A program made the position numbers and the translations under genes. Below are positions 26,560-36,031 of a stretch of 64,000 nt of DNA, piece by piece. The DNA is from Longimicrobiales bacterium. GTDB taxonomy: Bacteria > Gemmatimonadota > Gemmatimonadetes > Longimicrobiales > Gaopeijiaceae. Position 1 is the first letter of the stretch. Every line of letters begins with the position of its first letter. The stretch is taken from the NCBI GenBank assembly GCA_028284495.1, contig JANQRP010000003.1, forward strand, positions 1-64,000. Direction: 5' to 3'. Under the pieces are notes generated by a model. The model was not told the DNA's origin. It was given only the letters and a program-made list of their open reading frames with translations, and ran no database searches.

Positions 26560-27876
26560 GTGGGCCGCGTCACGGTTCGGCGCACGCTCCCCTCGGGCGA
26601 TCCCGAGCGGTTCCTGCGCGCCGCGGAGGGCCGTGCACGGGGATTCTGGGCGAGGGGTGCGCGCTGGGCCGCGCACGCCGGCGTCCTGGCGTCGCTCGAG
26701 GACGCCGGGGGCGCGGCGCGCGTCCGGCGCATCCGCGATCTGGCGGCCGGCGTCGCGGGCGGGCACGGTGAGCCCGACGGACTTCGATTCTACGGCGGCT
26801 TCGCGTTCCGTGACCGCGCCACGACCAGCGGCTGGTGGCACGACTTTCCGCCGGCGCTCTTCCACCTGCCTGCCGTCGAGTTCGACGGCGACGGCGACGG
26901 TACGGCCACGCTGCGCGTTCGAGCGCTGGTCGGGCCCGATGGGGATCGGGCGACGGTGGAGGAAGGGCTCGCCAGCGAGGCCGACGACTGGATGCGACGG
27001 ATGAAAGGGGCGCAGGCACCGCTGCGCCCCGCCGTGGCCGCCCGCACGGACGAGGGCAACCGCATCGCATGGGAGTCCGCCGTCGGACGCACGCTGGAGG
27101 CGATCGCGCGGGGCGAGGTCTCGAAGGCGGTGCTCGCCCGTACGCTGGACGTCGAGCTCGAGCGACCCATCTCTCCCGTGGACGTGGTGCTCGCCCTCTG
27201 GCGTCAGCACACCGGCACGCACGCCTTCCTGTTCGAGCCGGAGGCGGGGCGGGCCCTGCTGGGCGCGGCGCCCGAGGCCATCGTGACCCTCCGCGGCGAG
27301 GAGTTCGCGGCGACCGCGGTGGCCGGGTCGGTCGCCTCGGGAGACACGACCGAGCAGCAGCGGCGCCTGGCCTCCGAGCTTCTCGGAAGCGCGAAGGACC
27401 GTGCCGAGCAGCGGATCGTCAGCGACGAGATGGTGGAGCGCCTCAGGGCAGCCGGGCACGCTGTGGACGCCGACCCGGAGCCGCACGTCCTGACGCTCGC
27501 CCGCATCCAGCATCTCGAGACCGAGATCCGGGCGACGATCCGCGGCGAAGACGCGCTCGGGCTGGTCGAGCGCCTCCACCCGACGCCCGCCGTCGCCGGG
27601 CTTCCCCAGCAGGCCGCGCTCGACTTCCTCGCGCGCACCGAGCCGTTCGAGCGGGGATGGTACGCGGGGCCGGTGGGGTGGTTCGATCCCGAGGGCGACG
27701 GGCACTTCGTTCCCGCGCTGCGCATGGCGGTCGGCGACGGGCGGGCCTGGCGGCTCTTCGCGGGGGCCGGAATCGTCGAGGGCTCGGTTCCGAGTTCCGA
27801 ATGGGACGAGACCGCGATCAAGTTCCAGCCGGTACTTCGCGCGCTCGCCGAGTGCGGCGCCGAGCTGCGCGACTGA
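26560..27876 (+). CDS. menF: Isochorismate synthase
   Basis: A 438-residue chorismate-binding enzyme that converts chorismate to isochorismate, the first committed step of menaquinone synthesis. Visible family blocks are SKAVLARTLDVEL, THAFLFEPEAGRALLGAAPE, the HLETEIRATI motif, LHPTPAVAGLPQQ, ERGWYAGPVGW and FAGAGIVEGSVP, the last holding Mg2+-binding and active-site residues. GTG 26560 is chosen because it follows the likely promoter and gives a normal length; upstream GTG 26419 and TTG 26452 are in frame. Overlap or short gaps with menD, menB, menA and menE mark one operon. A salicylate or siderophore role is unlikely in this context. Confidence 0.93.
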   Translation: MGRVTVRRTLPSGDPERFLRAAEGRARGFWARGARWAAHAGVLASLEDAGGAARVRRIRDLAAGVAGGHGEPDGLRFYGGFAFRDRATTSGWWHDFPPALFHLPAVEFDGDGDGTATLRVRALVGPDGDRATVEEGLASEADDWMRRMKGAQAPLRPAVAARTDEGNRIAWESAVGRTLEAIARGEVSKAVLARTLDVELERPISPVDVVLALWRQHTGTHAFLFEPEAGRALLGAAPEAIVTLRGEEFAATAVAGSVASGDTTEQQRRLASELLGSAKDRAEQRIVSDEMVERLRAAGHAVDADPEPHVLTLARIQHLETEIRATIRGEDALGLVERLHPTPAVAGLPQQAALDFLARTEPFERGWYAGPVGWFDPEGDGHFVPALRMAVGDGRAWRLFAGAGIVEGSVPSSEWDETAIKFQPVLRALAECGAELRD

Positions 27877-27887
27877 CGCGGCCCGTC

Positions 27888-29738
27888 GTGAACGACGCCA
27901 ATCGGAACCAGCTCTGGGCCCGCGTGCTCATGGAGGAGCTCGCGCGTTCGGGCGTCGAGCACGTCGTCGTGGCGCCGGGCTCCAGGTCCACGCCGCTGGT
28001 CCTCGCCGCCCACGCGATGGCGGAGCTGCACGTCCACGTCTGTCTGGATGAACGCTCGGCCGCGTACTTCGCGCTCGGAATCGGACGTGCGTCGGGGGTA
28101 CCGGCCGCGGTCGTCACCACCTCGGGGACGGCCGTCGCGAATCTCGTGCCGGCCGCGGTCGAGGCGGATCGCGCCGAGGTCCCGCTGCTGCTGGTCACGG
28201 CGGACCGCCCGCGGGAGCTCCGTGACGCCGACGCCAACCAGTCCGTGCGGCAGCCGGGCATCTTCGCGACCTGCGCCCGGGCGGAGTGGGACCTGATGCA
28301 CCCCGAGGTGACGGACACCGCGGTGCGTCACCTGCGCGCGGTGGCATGCCGGGCCGTGGCCGCGGCGCGCAGACCCGGGGCGGGGCCCGTGCACATCAAC
28401 GTGCCGCTCCGGAAGCCGCTGGAGCCCACGGAAGTCGAGGCCGATCGCACCGCAGCGCGGGCCCTCGCGCCGGCCGTGCTCGAGGGGCGACCGGCGGACC
28501 GCTCCGGCCGGAGGCTGCCCTGGACCGGCATCGGGCCGCGGCGGGGCGCAGCGGAGGAGGACGCGCTCGGCGTGGCCAGCATGCTCCGCGACGCGGAGCG
28601 GCCGCTGCTCGTGTTCGGCCATCTGGACGCGTCGCGCGCGCCGCGACGAGGTCCCCACGACCTCCTGGAGCCGTTCGCCGACAGCGGGATCCCGGCGCTC
28701 GTCGACCCGCTCTCCGGCCTGCGCCACTGCGCCATGTGCGGCGGACTTCGCGTGACGTCGTACGACACCCTGCTGCGGGACCCGGACATCGCGGCGCGGC
28801 TCCGGCCCGACCTGGTCGTCCAGTTCGGGCGGACGCCCACGTCCGCCGTGCTCGCCGACTGGCTCGCCACCACCGAGGGCGACCGGATCGTCCTCGCGGG
28901 GGGGCCGCTCTACAAGGACCACACCGCCACGGCCTCGGCCGTGCTGGATCTCGACGGCCATGCGGTGGCCGACGCGCTGCTGCTGTCCGACGACTTCGAC
29001 CGGATGTCTTTCTTCGACGTCGACGAAGGCTGGACCGGCGCGTGGCACCGCGCCGAGACCGCGGCGCTCGGGGCGCTCGAGCCGTCGAGCCTCGAGTCGG
29101 CGGAGCTCGCCGTCGCGCGGACGGTGGTCGAACGGACCCCCGAGACGCACCCGCTGTTCATCTCCTCGTCGATGCCGATTCGGGACGTGGACACCGTGTC
29201 GGGCTCGTCGGACCGATGGGTACGGATGTTCGGGAATCGCGGCGCGAGCGGCATCGACGGCATCGTCTCCTCCGCGCTGGGCGTCGCGCGTGGGCTCGCC
29301 GGCCGGGCGACGGTGGGCAATGAGCCCGGAGACTGGCTGGCCCACCGCGCGTTCGGCGTGTGCCTCCTGGGTGACCTCGCGTTGTTGCACGACGCCAACG
29401 GGCTCGCGCTCGCGAAGGACGCGGACGTGCTGTTCGTCGTGGTCAACAATGACGGCGGTGGCATCTTCGGGATGCTGCCCGTCGCGGAGTTCGATCCGCC
29501 GTTCACGGAGATGTTCGCGACACCGCACGGGCGCGATCTCGCCGCACACTGCGCGGCGTTCGGCGTACCCCACGAGGAGGTGGTGGCGGCCGACCTCGCG
29601 GACGCGATGGATCGCGCGATCGAGGCCGGCGGAACGCGTGTGATCGAGGTACGTACCGATCGGGTCCGCGAAGTGGCGGCCCGATCCGCCGACCGGGCGC
29701 GAGCGATCGAGGCGGCGCGGGAGGCGCTGGACTTCTGA
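27888..29738 (+). CDS. menD: SEPHCHC synthase (MenD)
   Basis: A 616-residue ThDP-dependent enzyme joining 2-oxoglutarate-derived succinyl semialdehyde to isochorismate. Diagnostic blocks: [30 protein letters not shown] (Glu for ThDP activation), [35 protein letters not shown], and the Mg/ThDP segment [14 protein letters not shown] with [17 protein letters not shown] 27888 lies 11 bases after menF. It is about 50-60 residues longer than the 556-residue E. coli enzyme, largely from a variable middle region. Confidence 0.95.
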   Translation: MNDANRNQLWARVLMEELARSGVEHVVVAPGSRSTPLVLAAHAMAELHVHVCLDERSAAYFALGIGRASGVPAAVVTTSGTAVANLVPAAVEADRAEVPLLLVTADRPRELRDADANQSVRQPGIFATCARAEWDLMHPEVTDTAVRHLRAVACRAVAAARRPGAGPVHINVPLRKPLEPTEVEADRTAARALAPAVLEGRPADRSGRRLPWTGIGPRRGAAEEDALGVASMLRDAERPLLVFGHLDASRAPRRGPHDLLEPFADSGIPALVDPLSGLRHCAMCGGLRVTSYDTLLRDPDIAARLRPDLVVQFGRTPTSAVLADWLATTEGDRIVLAGGPLYKDHTATASAVLDLDGHAVADALLLSDDFDRMSFFDVDEGWTGAWHRAETAALGALEPSSLESAELAVARTVVERTPETHPLFISSSMPIRDVDTVSGSSDRWVRMFGNRGASGIDGIVSSALGVARGLAGRATVGNEPGDWLAHRAFGVCLLGDLALLHDANGLALAKDADVLFVVVNNDGGGIFGMLPVAEFDPPFTEMFATPHGRDLAAHCAAFGVPHEEVVAADLADAMDRAIEAGGTRVIEVRTDRVREVAARSADRARAIEAAREALDF

Positions 29739-29817
29739 CCGGGTGCCCCGACGCGGGCAGCCCATTTCGACGAGACATGAACCGGCCCGCTGGCGGGCCA
29801 CGAGCGTGGAGGACCGG

Positions 29818-30657
29818 GTGGACGCCCCCGATTGGCAGACCGTAAGGGAGTACGAGGACATCACCTATCGGAAATCCGGCGGAGTCGCGCGCATCGCGAT
29901 CAACCGCCCGGAGGTCCGGAACGCCTTCCGGCCCGAGACCCTCCTCGAGATGCAGGACGCGTTCCGAGACGCCGGGGAGGACCTCGACATCGGGGTGGTG
30001 CTGCTCACCGGCGAGGGGCCCGCCGAGGACGGCAAGTACGCGTTCTGCTCCGGGGGCGACCAGCGCGTCCGGGGCGATGCCGGCTACGTGGGGGGTGGGG
30101 GCGTGCCACGCCTCAACGTGCTCGAGCTGCAGCGCTACATCCGCTCGATGCCGAAGCCCGTGATCGCGCTGGTGGCGGGCTACGCCATCGGCGGTGGCCA
30201 CGTCCTGCACGTCATCTGCGATCTCACGATCGCCGCCGACAACGCCGTGTTCGGGCAGACGGGCCCGAAGGTGGGGAGCTTCGACGGCGGGTTCGGCGCC
30301 TCGTATCTGGCGAGCATCGTCGGCCAGAAGAAGGCGCGTGAGATCTGGTACCTGTGCCGCCAGTACGGCGCCGAGGAGGCGCGCGAGATGGGCCTCGCCA
30401 ACGCCGTCGTGCCGGTGGCGGAGCTCGAGGCCGAGGGCTGGAGATGGGCGCAGGAGATCCTGGACAAGAGCCCCCTCTCGATCCGCCTGCTGAAGAGCGC
30501 GTTCAACGCCGCGGTGGACGGCCAGGCGGGAATCCAGGAACTCGCCGGCAACGCGACGCTGCTCTTCTACATGACCGAGCAGGCGAAGCACGCGAAGGAC
30601 GCCTTCCTGAACAAGGAGAAGCCGGACTTCCGCCAGTACCCGTGGCTCCCCTGGTAG
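29818..30657 (+). CDS. menB: 1,4-dihydroxy-2-naphthoyl-CoA synthase
   Basis: A 279-residue crotonase-fold enzyme that cyclises o-succinylbenzoyl-CoA. It has [12 protein letters not shown], the MenB signature AFCSGGDQ, the oxyanion-forming [17 protein letters not shown] and [23 protein letters not shown] 29818 is selected because GGAGGA (29808-29813) precedes it by about five bases; a longer GTG at 29743 lacks support. It follows menD by about 80 bases. Confidence 0.96.
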   Translation: MDAPDWQTVREYEDITYRKSGGVARIAINRPEVRNAFRPETLLEMQDAFRDAGEDLDIGVVLLTGEGPAEDGKYAFCSGGDQRVRGDAGYVGGGGVPRLNVLELQRYIRSMPKPVIALVAGYAIGGGHVLHVICDLTIAADNAVFGQTGPKVGSFDGGFGASYLASIVGQKKAREIWYLCRQYGAEEAREMGLANAVVPVAELEAEGWRWAQEILDKSPLSIRLLKSAFNAAVDGQAGIQELAGNATLLFYMTEQAKHAKDAFLNKEKPDFRQYPWLPW

Positions 30658-30718
30658 CAGGCTCGGCGGGCCGAACCGGTTCGCAGGAGGTCGGCTCCCC
30701 GCGGCCGGGGCGCCTCGA

Positions 30719-31594
30719 GTGACCGGTCCGTGGGTCCTCGCCGCGCGGCCGAAGACGCTCCCGGCCGCCGCCGCTCCGGTGCTCGTGGGTGCGGCGCTCG
30801 CGGCGTTCCGGGGCGGCTTCGCCCCGATGCCCGCGGCGGCGGCGCTGCTTGGCGCGCTCCTGATCCAGATCGCGACCAATCTGGCGAACGACTACTTCGA
30901 TTTCGTGAAGGGCGCGGACACCGACGAGCGGGTGGGGCCGACGCGCGTCACGCAGGCCGGACTCATCACGCCGGGCGCCGTCCGGAACGCGATGGTCGCG
31001 ACGCTCGCGGCAGCGCTCGTCGTGGGGATCTACCTCGTGCAGGTCGGTGGCTGGCCGATCGTCTGGATCGGCGTGGCCTCACTGGTGTGCGCCGTCGCCT
31101 ACACGGGCGGGCCGTTCCCGCTGGGCTATCACGGGCTCGGTGACCTCTTCGTGTTCGTCTTCTTCGGGCTGATCGCCGTGGCCGGGACGGTCTACGTCCA
31201 GATGGGCACCTTCCCCCCCGAGGCGTGGCTGGCCGGGGCGGGCATCGGCGCCATGAGCACCGCGATCCTGGTCGTGAACAACCTCCGGGACATCGACACC
31301 GACGCGCGCGCCGGGAAACGGACCATGGCAGTGCGGCTGGGACGAGTGGGCACCCAGGTCGAGTACGCGTGGCTGTGGAGCGTGGCAGGGCTGGTGCCGG
31401 CCATCGGGATCTCCGCCTACGAGTGGCCGGTCTGGACGCTCGCCTCGTGGCTCGGATTCGGTGTGGCGGTCCCGGCGATGCGGCGCGTCTGGACGCACCG
31501 CGAGCCTGCCGAACTCCTTCCCGCGCTGGCGCAGACCGCGGCCGGCCTCCTCGTCTATGCCGTCGGACTCTCCGTGGGGCTGCTGATCGGATGA
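30719..31594 (+). CDS. menA: 1,4-dihydroxy-2-naphthoate polyprenyltransferase
   Basis: A 291-residue UbiA-family membrane prenyltransferase that attaches the polyprenyl tail to DHNA. Polyprenyl-diphosphate/Mg2+ motifs NLANDYFDFVKGADTDER near 58-75 and NNLRDIDTDARAGKRTMAVRLG near 180-200 are both intact. About nine hydrophobic helices. GTG 30719 follows menB by 61 bases; the stop overlaps menE by 4 bases. Confidence 0.95.
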   Translation: MTGPWVLAARPKTLPAAAAPVLVGAALAAFRGGFAPMPAAAALLGALLIQIATNLANDYFDFVKGADTDERVGPTRVTQAGLITPGAVRNAMVATLAAALVVGIYLVQVGGWPIVWIGVASLVCAVAYTGGPFPLGYHGLGDLFVFVFFGLIAVAGTVYVQMGTFPPEAWLAGAGIGAMSTAILVVNNLRDIDTDARAGKRTMAVRLGRVGTQVEYAWLWSVAGLVPAIGISAYEWPVWTLASWLGFGVAVPAMRRVWTHREPAELLPALAQTAAGLLVYAVGLSVGLLIG

Positions 31595-32853
31595 GTCGTG
31601 CGCGGCCCGGGGCGGTGGTCTGGCGGGCCGAGGCGACGCCCGAGGCCGTGGCCGAGCTCAGGCGCCTCCGTGAGTCCGGCGCGGCCGTCGTGCCGGCCCG
31701 GCCGGCCGAGATCGACGGGGTGGACGGACCTCTGGCCGACCTGCTCGATGCCGCCCCCGAGCTCCCCGCCGGGTCGTTCGTGATTCGCACGTCGGGGTCC
31801 ACCGGACGGCCGCGCCGGATCGTGATCCCGGGGTCGGCGTTCGAGGCGTCGGCCGATGCGTCCGCCGCGAGACTGGCGCTCGGACCCGACGACGTGTGGT
31901 GGGCGTCGCTCTCACCGGCGCACGTGGGTGGGCTCGCGCTCGTCCTCCGCGCGGAGCGACTCAGGTCCGGGATCGAGCTCACGGGCGGATTCGACGCGCA
32001 CGTCTTCTGGGAGCTCTGCGCCGCGCGCCGGATCACCCACGCCTCGTTCGTGCCCACGATGCTCCGGCGGGTCCTGGAGGCGCGCCCCGGCCACGCGGAT
32101 CCGTCGTGCCTTCGGGCCGTGCTCATCGGGGGCGCCGCCGCGGACCCGGACCTCCTCGGTCGCGCCGTGCGCGCCGGCATCCCCGTCGCGACCACGTGGG
32201 GCATGAGCGAGACGGCGAGCCAGGTCGCGACCGCCACGCCGGCCGAGACGGCCGCCGATCCGACCCACGCGGGGCGGCCGCTCGAGGGCGTGCACATCCG
32301 GTCCGACGGGGACGGGCGACTGGCTGTCCGGACTCCGACGATGGCGCTCGGGGAGCTCGTTGACGGGGAGCTGCGGCCGCTCGCCGATGCCGACGGCTGG
32401 TTCGCGACCGACGATCTCGGTCATGAGGACGACGCCGGGTTCGTGCGGATCACCGGACGCGTCTCCGACCGGATCATCACGGGCGGGGTCAACGTGGATC
32501 CGCTCGAGATCGAGCACGCGATGCGGCGCCTGGCGTGGGTCGAGGACGTGGCGGTCGTGGGGGTGCCCGACCCCGAGTGGGGCGAGCGGGTGGTCGCGGC
32601 GGTGGTGGTGCGAGGCGGCGAGGCGGCGCGGCTGGCCGAACCTCCCGGCCAACCTTCGTCCGATCTCCCGTCTGCGCTCCCGTCCGAGATCCCCTCCGCA
32701 TTTCCCCCCGAACTCAACCCGGAGCTCCCCCCCGAACTCCAGGGCCCGCGTCGACCCAAGGACGTCGTCCCCCTCGCGTCGCTCCCCCGAACGGCATCGG
32801 GGAAGGTCGATCGCGGGGTGCTCCGGGCGGCGCTCGCGGAGCGGCTCCGGTGA
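31591..32853 (+). CDS. menE: o-Succinylbenzoate-CoA ligase (short form)
   Basis: A 420-residue adenylate-forming ligase. The P-loop IRTSGSTGRPRRIVIP lies near residue 70, so the N-terminal domain is shorter than in the 450-490-residue classical enzymes. Further motifs: ATTWGMSETAS, GWFATDDLGH, ITGRVSDRIITGGVNVDPLEIE and the C-terminal catalytic lysine in PRTASGKVDRG. An unusual Pro/Glu/Leu/Ser-rich insert (about residues 350-382) lies in the mobile C-terminal domain. ATG overlaps the menA stop; GTG of the next gene overlaps this stop. Confidence 0.92.
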   Translation: MSRARPGAVVWRAEATPEAVAELRRLRESGAAVVPARPAEIDGVDGPLADLLDAAPELPAGSFVIRTSGSTGRPRRIVIPGSAFEASADASAARLALGPDDVWWASLSPAHVGGLALVLRAERLRSGIELTGGFDAHVFWELCAARRITHASFVPTMLRRVLEARPGHADPSCLRAVLIGGAAADPDLLGRAVRAGIPVATTWGMSETASQVATATPAETAADPTHAGRPLEGVHIRSDGDGRLAVRTPTMALGELVDGELRPLADADGWFATDDLGHEDDAGFVRITGRVSDRIITGGVNVDPLEIEHAMRRLAWVEDVAVVGVPDPEWGERVVAAVVVRGGEAARLAEPPGQPSSDLPSALPSEIPSAFPPELNPELPPELQGPRRPKDVVPLASLPRTASGKVDRGVLRAALAERLR

Positions 32854-34283
32854 GCGGTGGCACGCCGGAGGCTCGGGACGCCGCGGAGGCGCACCCGGTC
32901 TGCATCGTGGGGGCCGGCCCGGGGGGGCTGTCCGCGGCCGTCGCGCTGAAGCGCCACGGCATTCCCTTCGTCGTCCTCGACGCGGGACGACGTCCGGGCG
33001 GGATCTGGGACATCGATCGGCAGGACTCGCCGATGTACGAGTCGGCACACTTCATCTCGTCGAGGTCGCTCTCGGGCTTCCCCGGTTTCCCGATGCCGGC
33101 GGATTGGCCGGACTACCCCCGCCACGATCGAATCCTGGAGTACATCGAGGCCTACGCGCGCCACCACGATCTCGAGCGCCACATCACCTTCGGCGTAACG
33201 GTCACGCGGGCGAGGCCGGTCACGCACGGCGGCGAACGCCGCGATCGTGCCACCGAGTGGGAGGTGACGTGGGCGGACGAGCACGGTACCTCCGCGAGCG
33301 GTCGCTTCTCCGCGCTGATCGTGGCCGCTGGGGTCACCTGGGAGCCTCGCACGCCCGAGTTCGCGGGGTCCTTCGAGGGAGAGATCCGCCATTCGAGGAG
33401 CTACCGGTCGCCCGAGGAGTTCCGGGGGCGAAGGGTGCTCGTGGTGGGAGGCGGCAACTCCGGCGTGGACATCGCCTGCGACGCCGCGCGCAGCGCCGAT
33501 CGGGCGTGGCTGTCGCTCCGGCGCGGCTACCACTTCGTGCCGAAGTACGTGTTCGGAACGCCCTCCGACGTCTTCGCCCACCGGGGACCGCGGCTTCCGG
33601 CCTGGCTCGAACGTCGCGTGTTCGGATTCCTCATCGACCGGGTGCTGGTGGGGGACCTGACACGATTCGGGCTCCCGAAGCCCGACCATCCGATCCTGAC
33701 GTCGCATCCGATCATGAATACCGAGGTGCTCCATCACCTCGGGCACGGCGACCTCGTCGCCAAACCCGACGTGGCCCGGCTGGACGGCCGTCACGTCGTG
33801 TTCGACGACGGGACCCGCGAGGAGGTCGACCTCGTGCTGGTCGCGACGGGGTACCGGCGCGCCTACCCGTTTCTGGATCCGGGGGACCTCGGCGGTGGCG
33901 AGCCGGACGCCGCAGGGGGACTGGCCCTCGGACCCGACGATCTGCACCTGATGCTCCTGCACCGGCGCTTCCCGACGCTCTCCTTCATCGGCGTCTTCGA
34001 GACCGACGGCGCCGCGTACGACACGTTCGGGCGGCAGGCCGGGGTGGTTGCGCAGGTGCTGGCGACGCTGGCCGCCGGGGGAACGGCGGCTTCCGCGCTG
34101 CGGCGCCGGATCGAGACGGAGCGCCCGGACCTCCGCGGCGGGCGGCGATACGTCGATTCGCCGCGACACGCCTTCTACGTCACGGGGGCACCGTATCGGA
34201 AGGCGCTCGAGGCGCTGTGTCGGACGCTGCCGCCGCTCGCGCCGCCTCCAGGGCACCGCGAACGAGGTCGCTCTCCGGACTGA
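32850..34283 (+). CDS. Flavin-containing monooxygenase-like NAD(P)/FAD oxidoreductase
   Basis: A 477-residue flavoprotein. FAD motif CIVGAGPGGLSAAVALKRHG near the start; the FMO fingerprint FEGEIRHSRSY (FxGxxxHSxxY) near 180; NADPH motif LVVGGGNSGVDIA near 205; and VLVATGYRRAYPFL near 335. These place it with flavin monooxygenases. The GTG at 32850 overlaps the menE stop, so it is the last gene of the men operon. The substrate is unknown; a quinone- or naphthoate-related reaction is inference from position alone. The 3' 104 bases overlap a convergent gene. Confidence 0.87.
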   Translation: MSGGTPEARDAAEAHPVCIVGAGPGGLSAAVALKRHGIPFVVLDAGRRPGGIWDIDRQDSPMYESAHFISSRSLSGFPGFPMPADWPDYPRHDRILEYIEAYARHHDLERHITFGVTVTRARPVTHGGERRDRATEWEVTWADEHGTSASGRFSALIVAAGVTWEPRTPEFAGSFEGEIRHSRSYRSPEEFRGRRVLVVGGGNSGVDIACDAARSADRAWLSLRRGYHFVPKYVFGTPSDVFAHRGPRLPAWLERRVFGFLIDRVLVGDLTRFGLPKPDHPILTSHPIMNTEVLHHLGHGDLVAKPDVARLDGRHVVFDDGTREEVDLVLVATGYRRAYPFLDPGDLGGGEPDAAGGLALGPDDLHLMLLHRRFPTLSFIGVFETDGAAYDTFGRQAGVVAQVLATLAAGGTAASALRRRIETERPDLRGGRRYVDSPRHAFYVTGAPYRKALEALCRTLPPLAPPPGHRERGRSPD

Positions 34284-35907
34284 GCCTCGCGCCCTCCTCC
34301 GCGACCTCCAGCGCCTCGTCCGCACGACCCTGATCGAGCAGCGCGAAGGTCATGTACGTGCGCCACCCGCTGGACGCCGCCAGCCACTCGTTCTCCCGCA
34401 GCACCGCTTCCGCGTCCTCCGGGCGACCGTTCAGCCCCAGAAGGCGCGCGTGGTCGAGGATCACCTGGCCGTGTCCGGGCACGAGATCGCGGGCACGCTC
34501 GATGTACTCGAGCGCCCGTTCCGGCTGGTTCGAGCTCGAGAGGAGATTGGCCATGTGCCACTGGGCCCGGAAGCTCTCGGGCTGCTCCTCCATGAGACCG
34601 AAGAGGACCGAATCCGTGGACTCCCAGGTGGGCGTACGCGTCCAGGTCCGCCAGCTCCCCAGTACCAGAACGATCCCGATCGCCGTCGCCATCCCGAGCG
34701 GGTGGACACCGCGGGCCGCGCCGCCGTCGCCGGCCCGGCCCGGAGCATCGCGCAGTGCGGCCACCAGCGCCGCGGCCAGCATCGCGACGGACACCGAGGG
34801 CAGATAGAGATTTCGCTCGGCCAGCCAGATGCCGACGGGGATGACGAGGTTCGAAACCGGAAAGATCGACAGCGCGAACCACGCGACTCCGAGCGAGACC
34901 CATCGGCTCCGCCGCCAGAGGAGCGGCACGAGCAGGAGGCAGCCGATGCCGACGATCGCGCCCAGCAGCACTTCCCACGTCACCGAGCGCATCGGCATCA
35001 GCAGGCCCGGTCCGTACTCGGCCGAGAGGTCGGCCGGGAAGAAGAGGAGTCGGACGTACTCCGGCCAGATGCCGATCGCGGTCAGGACGCGCTCCGAGGC
35101 GTCGAGGTCGAAGCCGTACGCCTGCTGGTAGAGCGTGAAGGTGCCGACGACCGAGCGTCGCACCAGCGCGTACGCCCCTCCGACCGCCACGACGCCGGCG
35201 TACACCGGCAGGTCGCGGCGGATCGACGCCCACGCCGCCGCGACGGTGGGTGCGAGGAACGCCGTCGTCAGCAGCATCAGCGCCGGCACGGCGACGCCGT
35301 TCTCCTTCGATCCAAGGGCGAGTGCGACCAGGACGGCCACCCCGACGGCCCGGAACGCCCGCGACCGCGCCGAGGTGTGCACCAGGAGTGCGAGCAGCGT
35401 GAACACCGCCACGAGGAGCTCGGCCCGTCCCACGACGTTCGAGACGGCCTCGACGTGTACCGGGTGGACCGCGAAGATCGCAGCCCCGACGGCCGCCCCG
35501 ATGTGCGGCGCACCCAGGCGCACCAGCAGCAGGAAGAGCAGGCACGTGACCAGCGCGTGCAGGCCGACGTTGGTCGCGTGGAACAGGGCCGGGGCGCCGT
35601 CACTCACCGCCCATTCGAGCGCGAAGGTGGTGAGGGTTACGGGGCGGTAGTTGTCCCAGTGCGGCTCCGTGAACAACCGGGGCAGGAGCGAGAGGTCATG
35701 TACATTCTCGTTCTCGACGACGACCGGGTTGTCGTCGAGGGCGAAGCCGTTCCCCAGCGCGTTGGCGTACACGCCGACCGAGAGGACGGCGAGGAGCACG
35801 AGGAACCGCGCCACCTTCGGCGGGCCCGCTGCGGTGCCGGTCGTTCCGGCGGCCGACGCGGAGGCCGGAAGCGCGGCGTTCGGATCGCGTTCGGCGGATT
35901 CGGGCAC
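34180..35907 (-). CDS. GT-C-like membrane protein with C-terminal TPRs (TMTC-like)
   Basis: An integral membrane protein of about 575 residues. Its membrane half resembles the TMTC/PMT-type GT-C glycosyltransferase family: FALDDNPVVVEN, WDNYRPVTLTTFALEW and HATNVGLHALV, then HPVHVEAVSNVVGR. About ten or more helices are followed by three or so TPR repeats (residues ~430-560) with RAQWHMANLL and PEDAEAVLREN. The start is uncertain: GTG 35907 is proposed, GTG 35814 just before VARFLVLL is an alternative, and the upstream frame is a Gly/Pro-rich read-through. It likely glycosylates exported proteins or lipids (inference). Its 3' end overlaps the FMO gene. Confidence 0.75.
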   Translation of the reverse strand: MPESAERDPNAALPASASAAGTTGTAAGPPKVARFLVLLAVLSVGVYANALGNGFALDDNPVVVENENVHDLSLLPRLFTEPHWDNYRPVTLTTFALEWAVSDGAPALFHATNVGLHALVTCLLFLLLVRLGAPHIGAAVGAAIFAVHPVHVEAVSNVVGRAELLVAVFTLLALLVHTSARSRAFRAVGVAVLVALALGSKENGVAVPALMLLTTAFLAPTVAAAWASIRRDLPVYAGVVAVGGAYALVRRSVVGTFTLYQQAYGFDLDASERVLTAIGIWPEYVRLLFFPADLSAEYGPGLLMPMRSVTWEVLLGAIVGIGCLLLVPLLWRRSRWVSLGVAWFALSIFPVSNLVIPVGIWLAERNLYLPSVSVAMLAAALVAALRDAPGRAGDGGAARGVHPLGMATAIGIVLVLGSWRTWTRTPTWESTDSVLFGLMEEQPESFRAQWHMANLLSSSNQPERALEYIERARDLVPGHGQVILDHARLLGLNGRPEDAEAVLRENEWLAASSGWRTYMTFALLDQGRADEALEVAEEGARLSPESDLVRGALEAARAAAASDTAPRAPSDTVPP

Positions 35908-36031
35908 CGCGGCGGTGGGTGGGGGGACGGGGGACGCCGGGGGACGCCCACGACCATGACCGCCGGCCCCCGGTGGAGCAAGGGCGCGACGCGGGGGCGC
36001 GGAGCCGCCCGCCCCCGCGCCCCTGTCCGTC

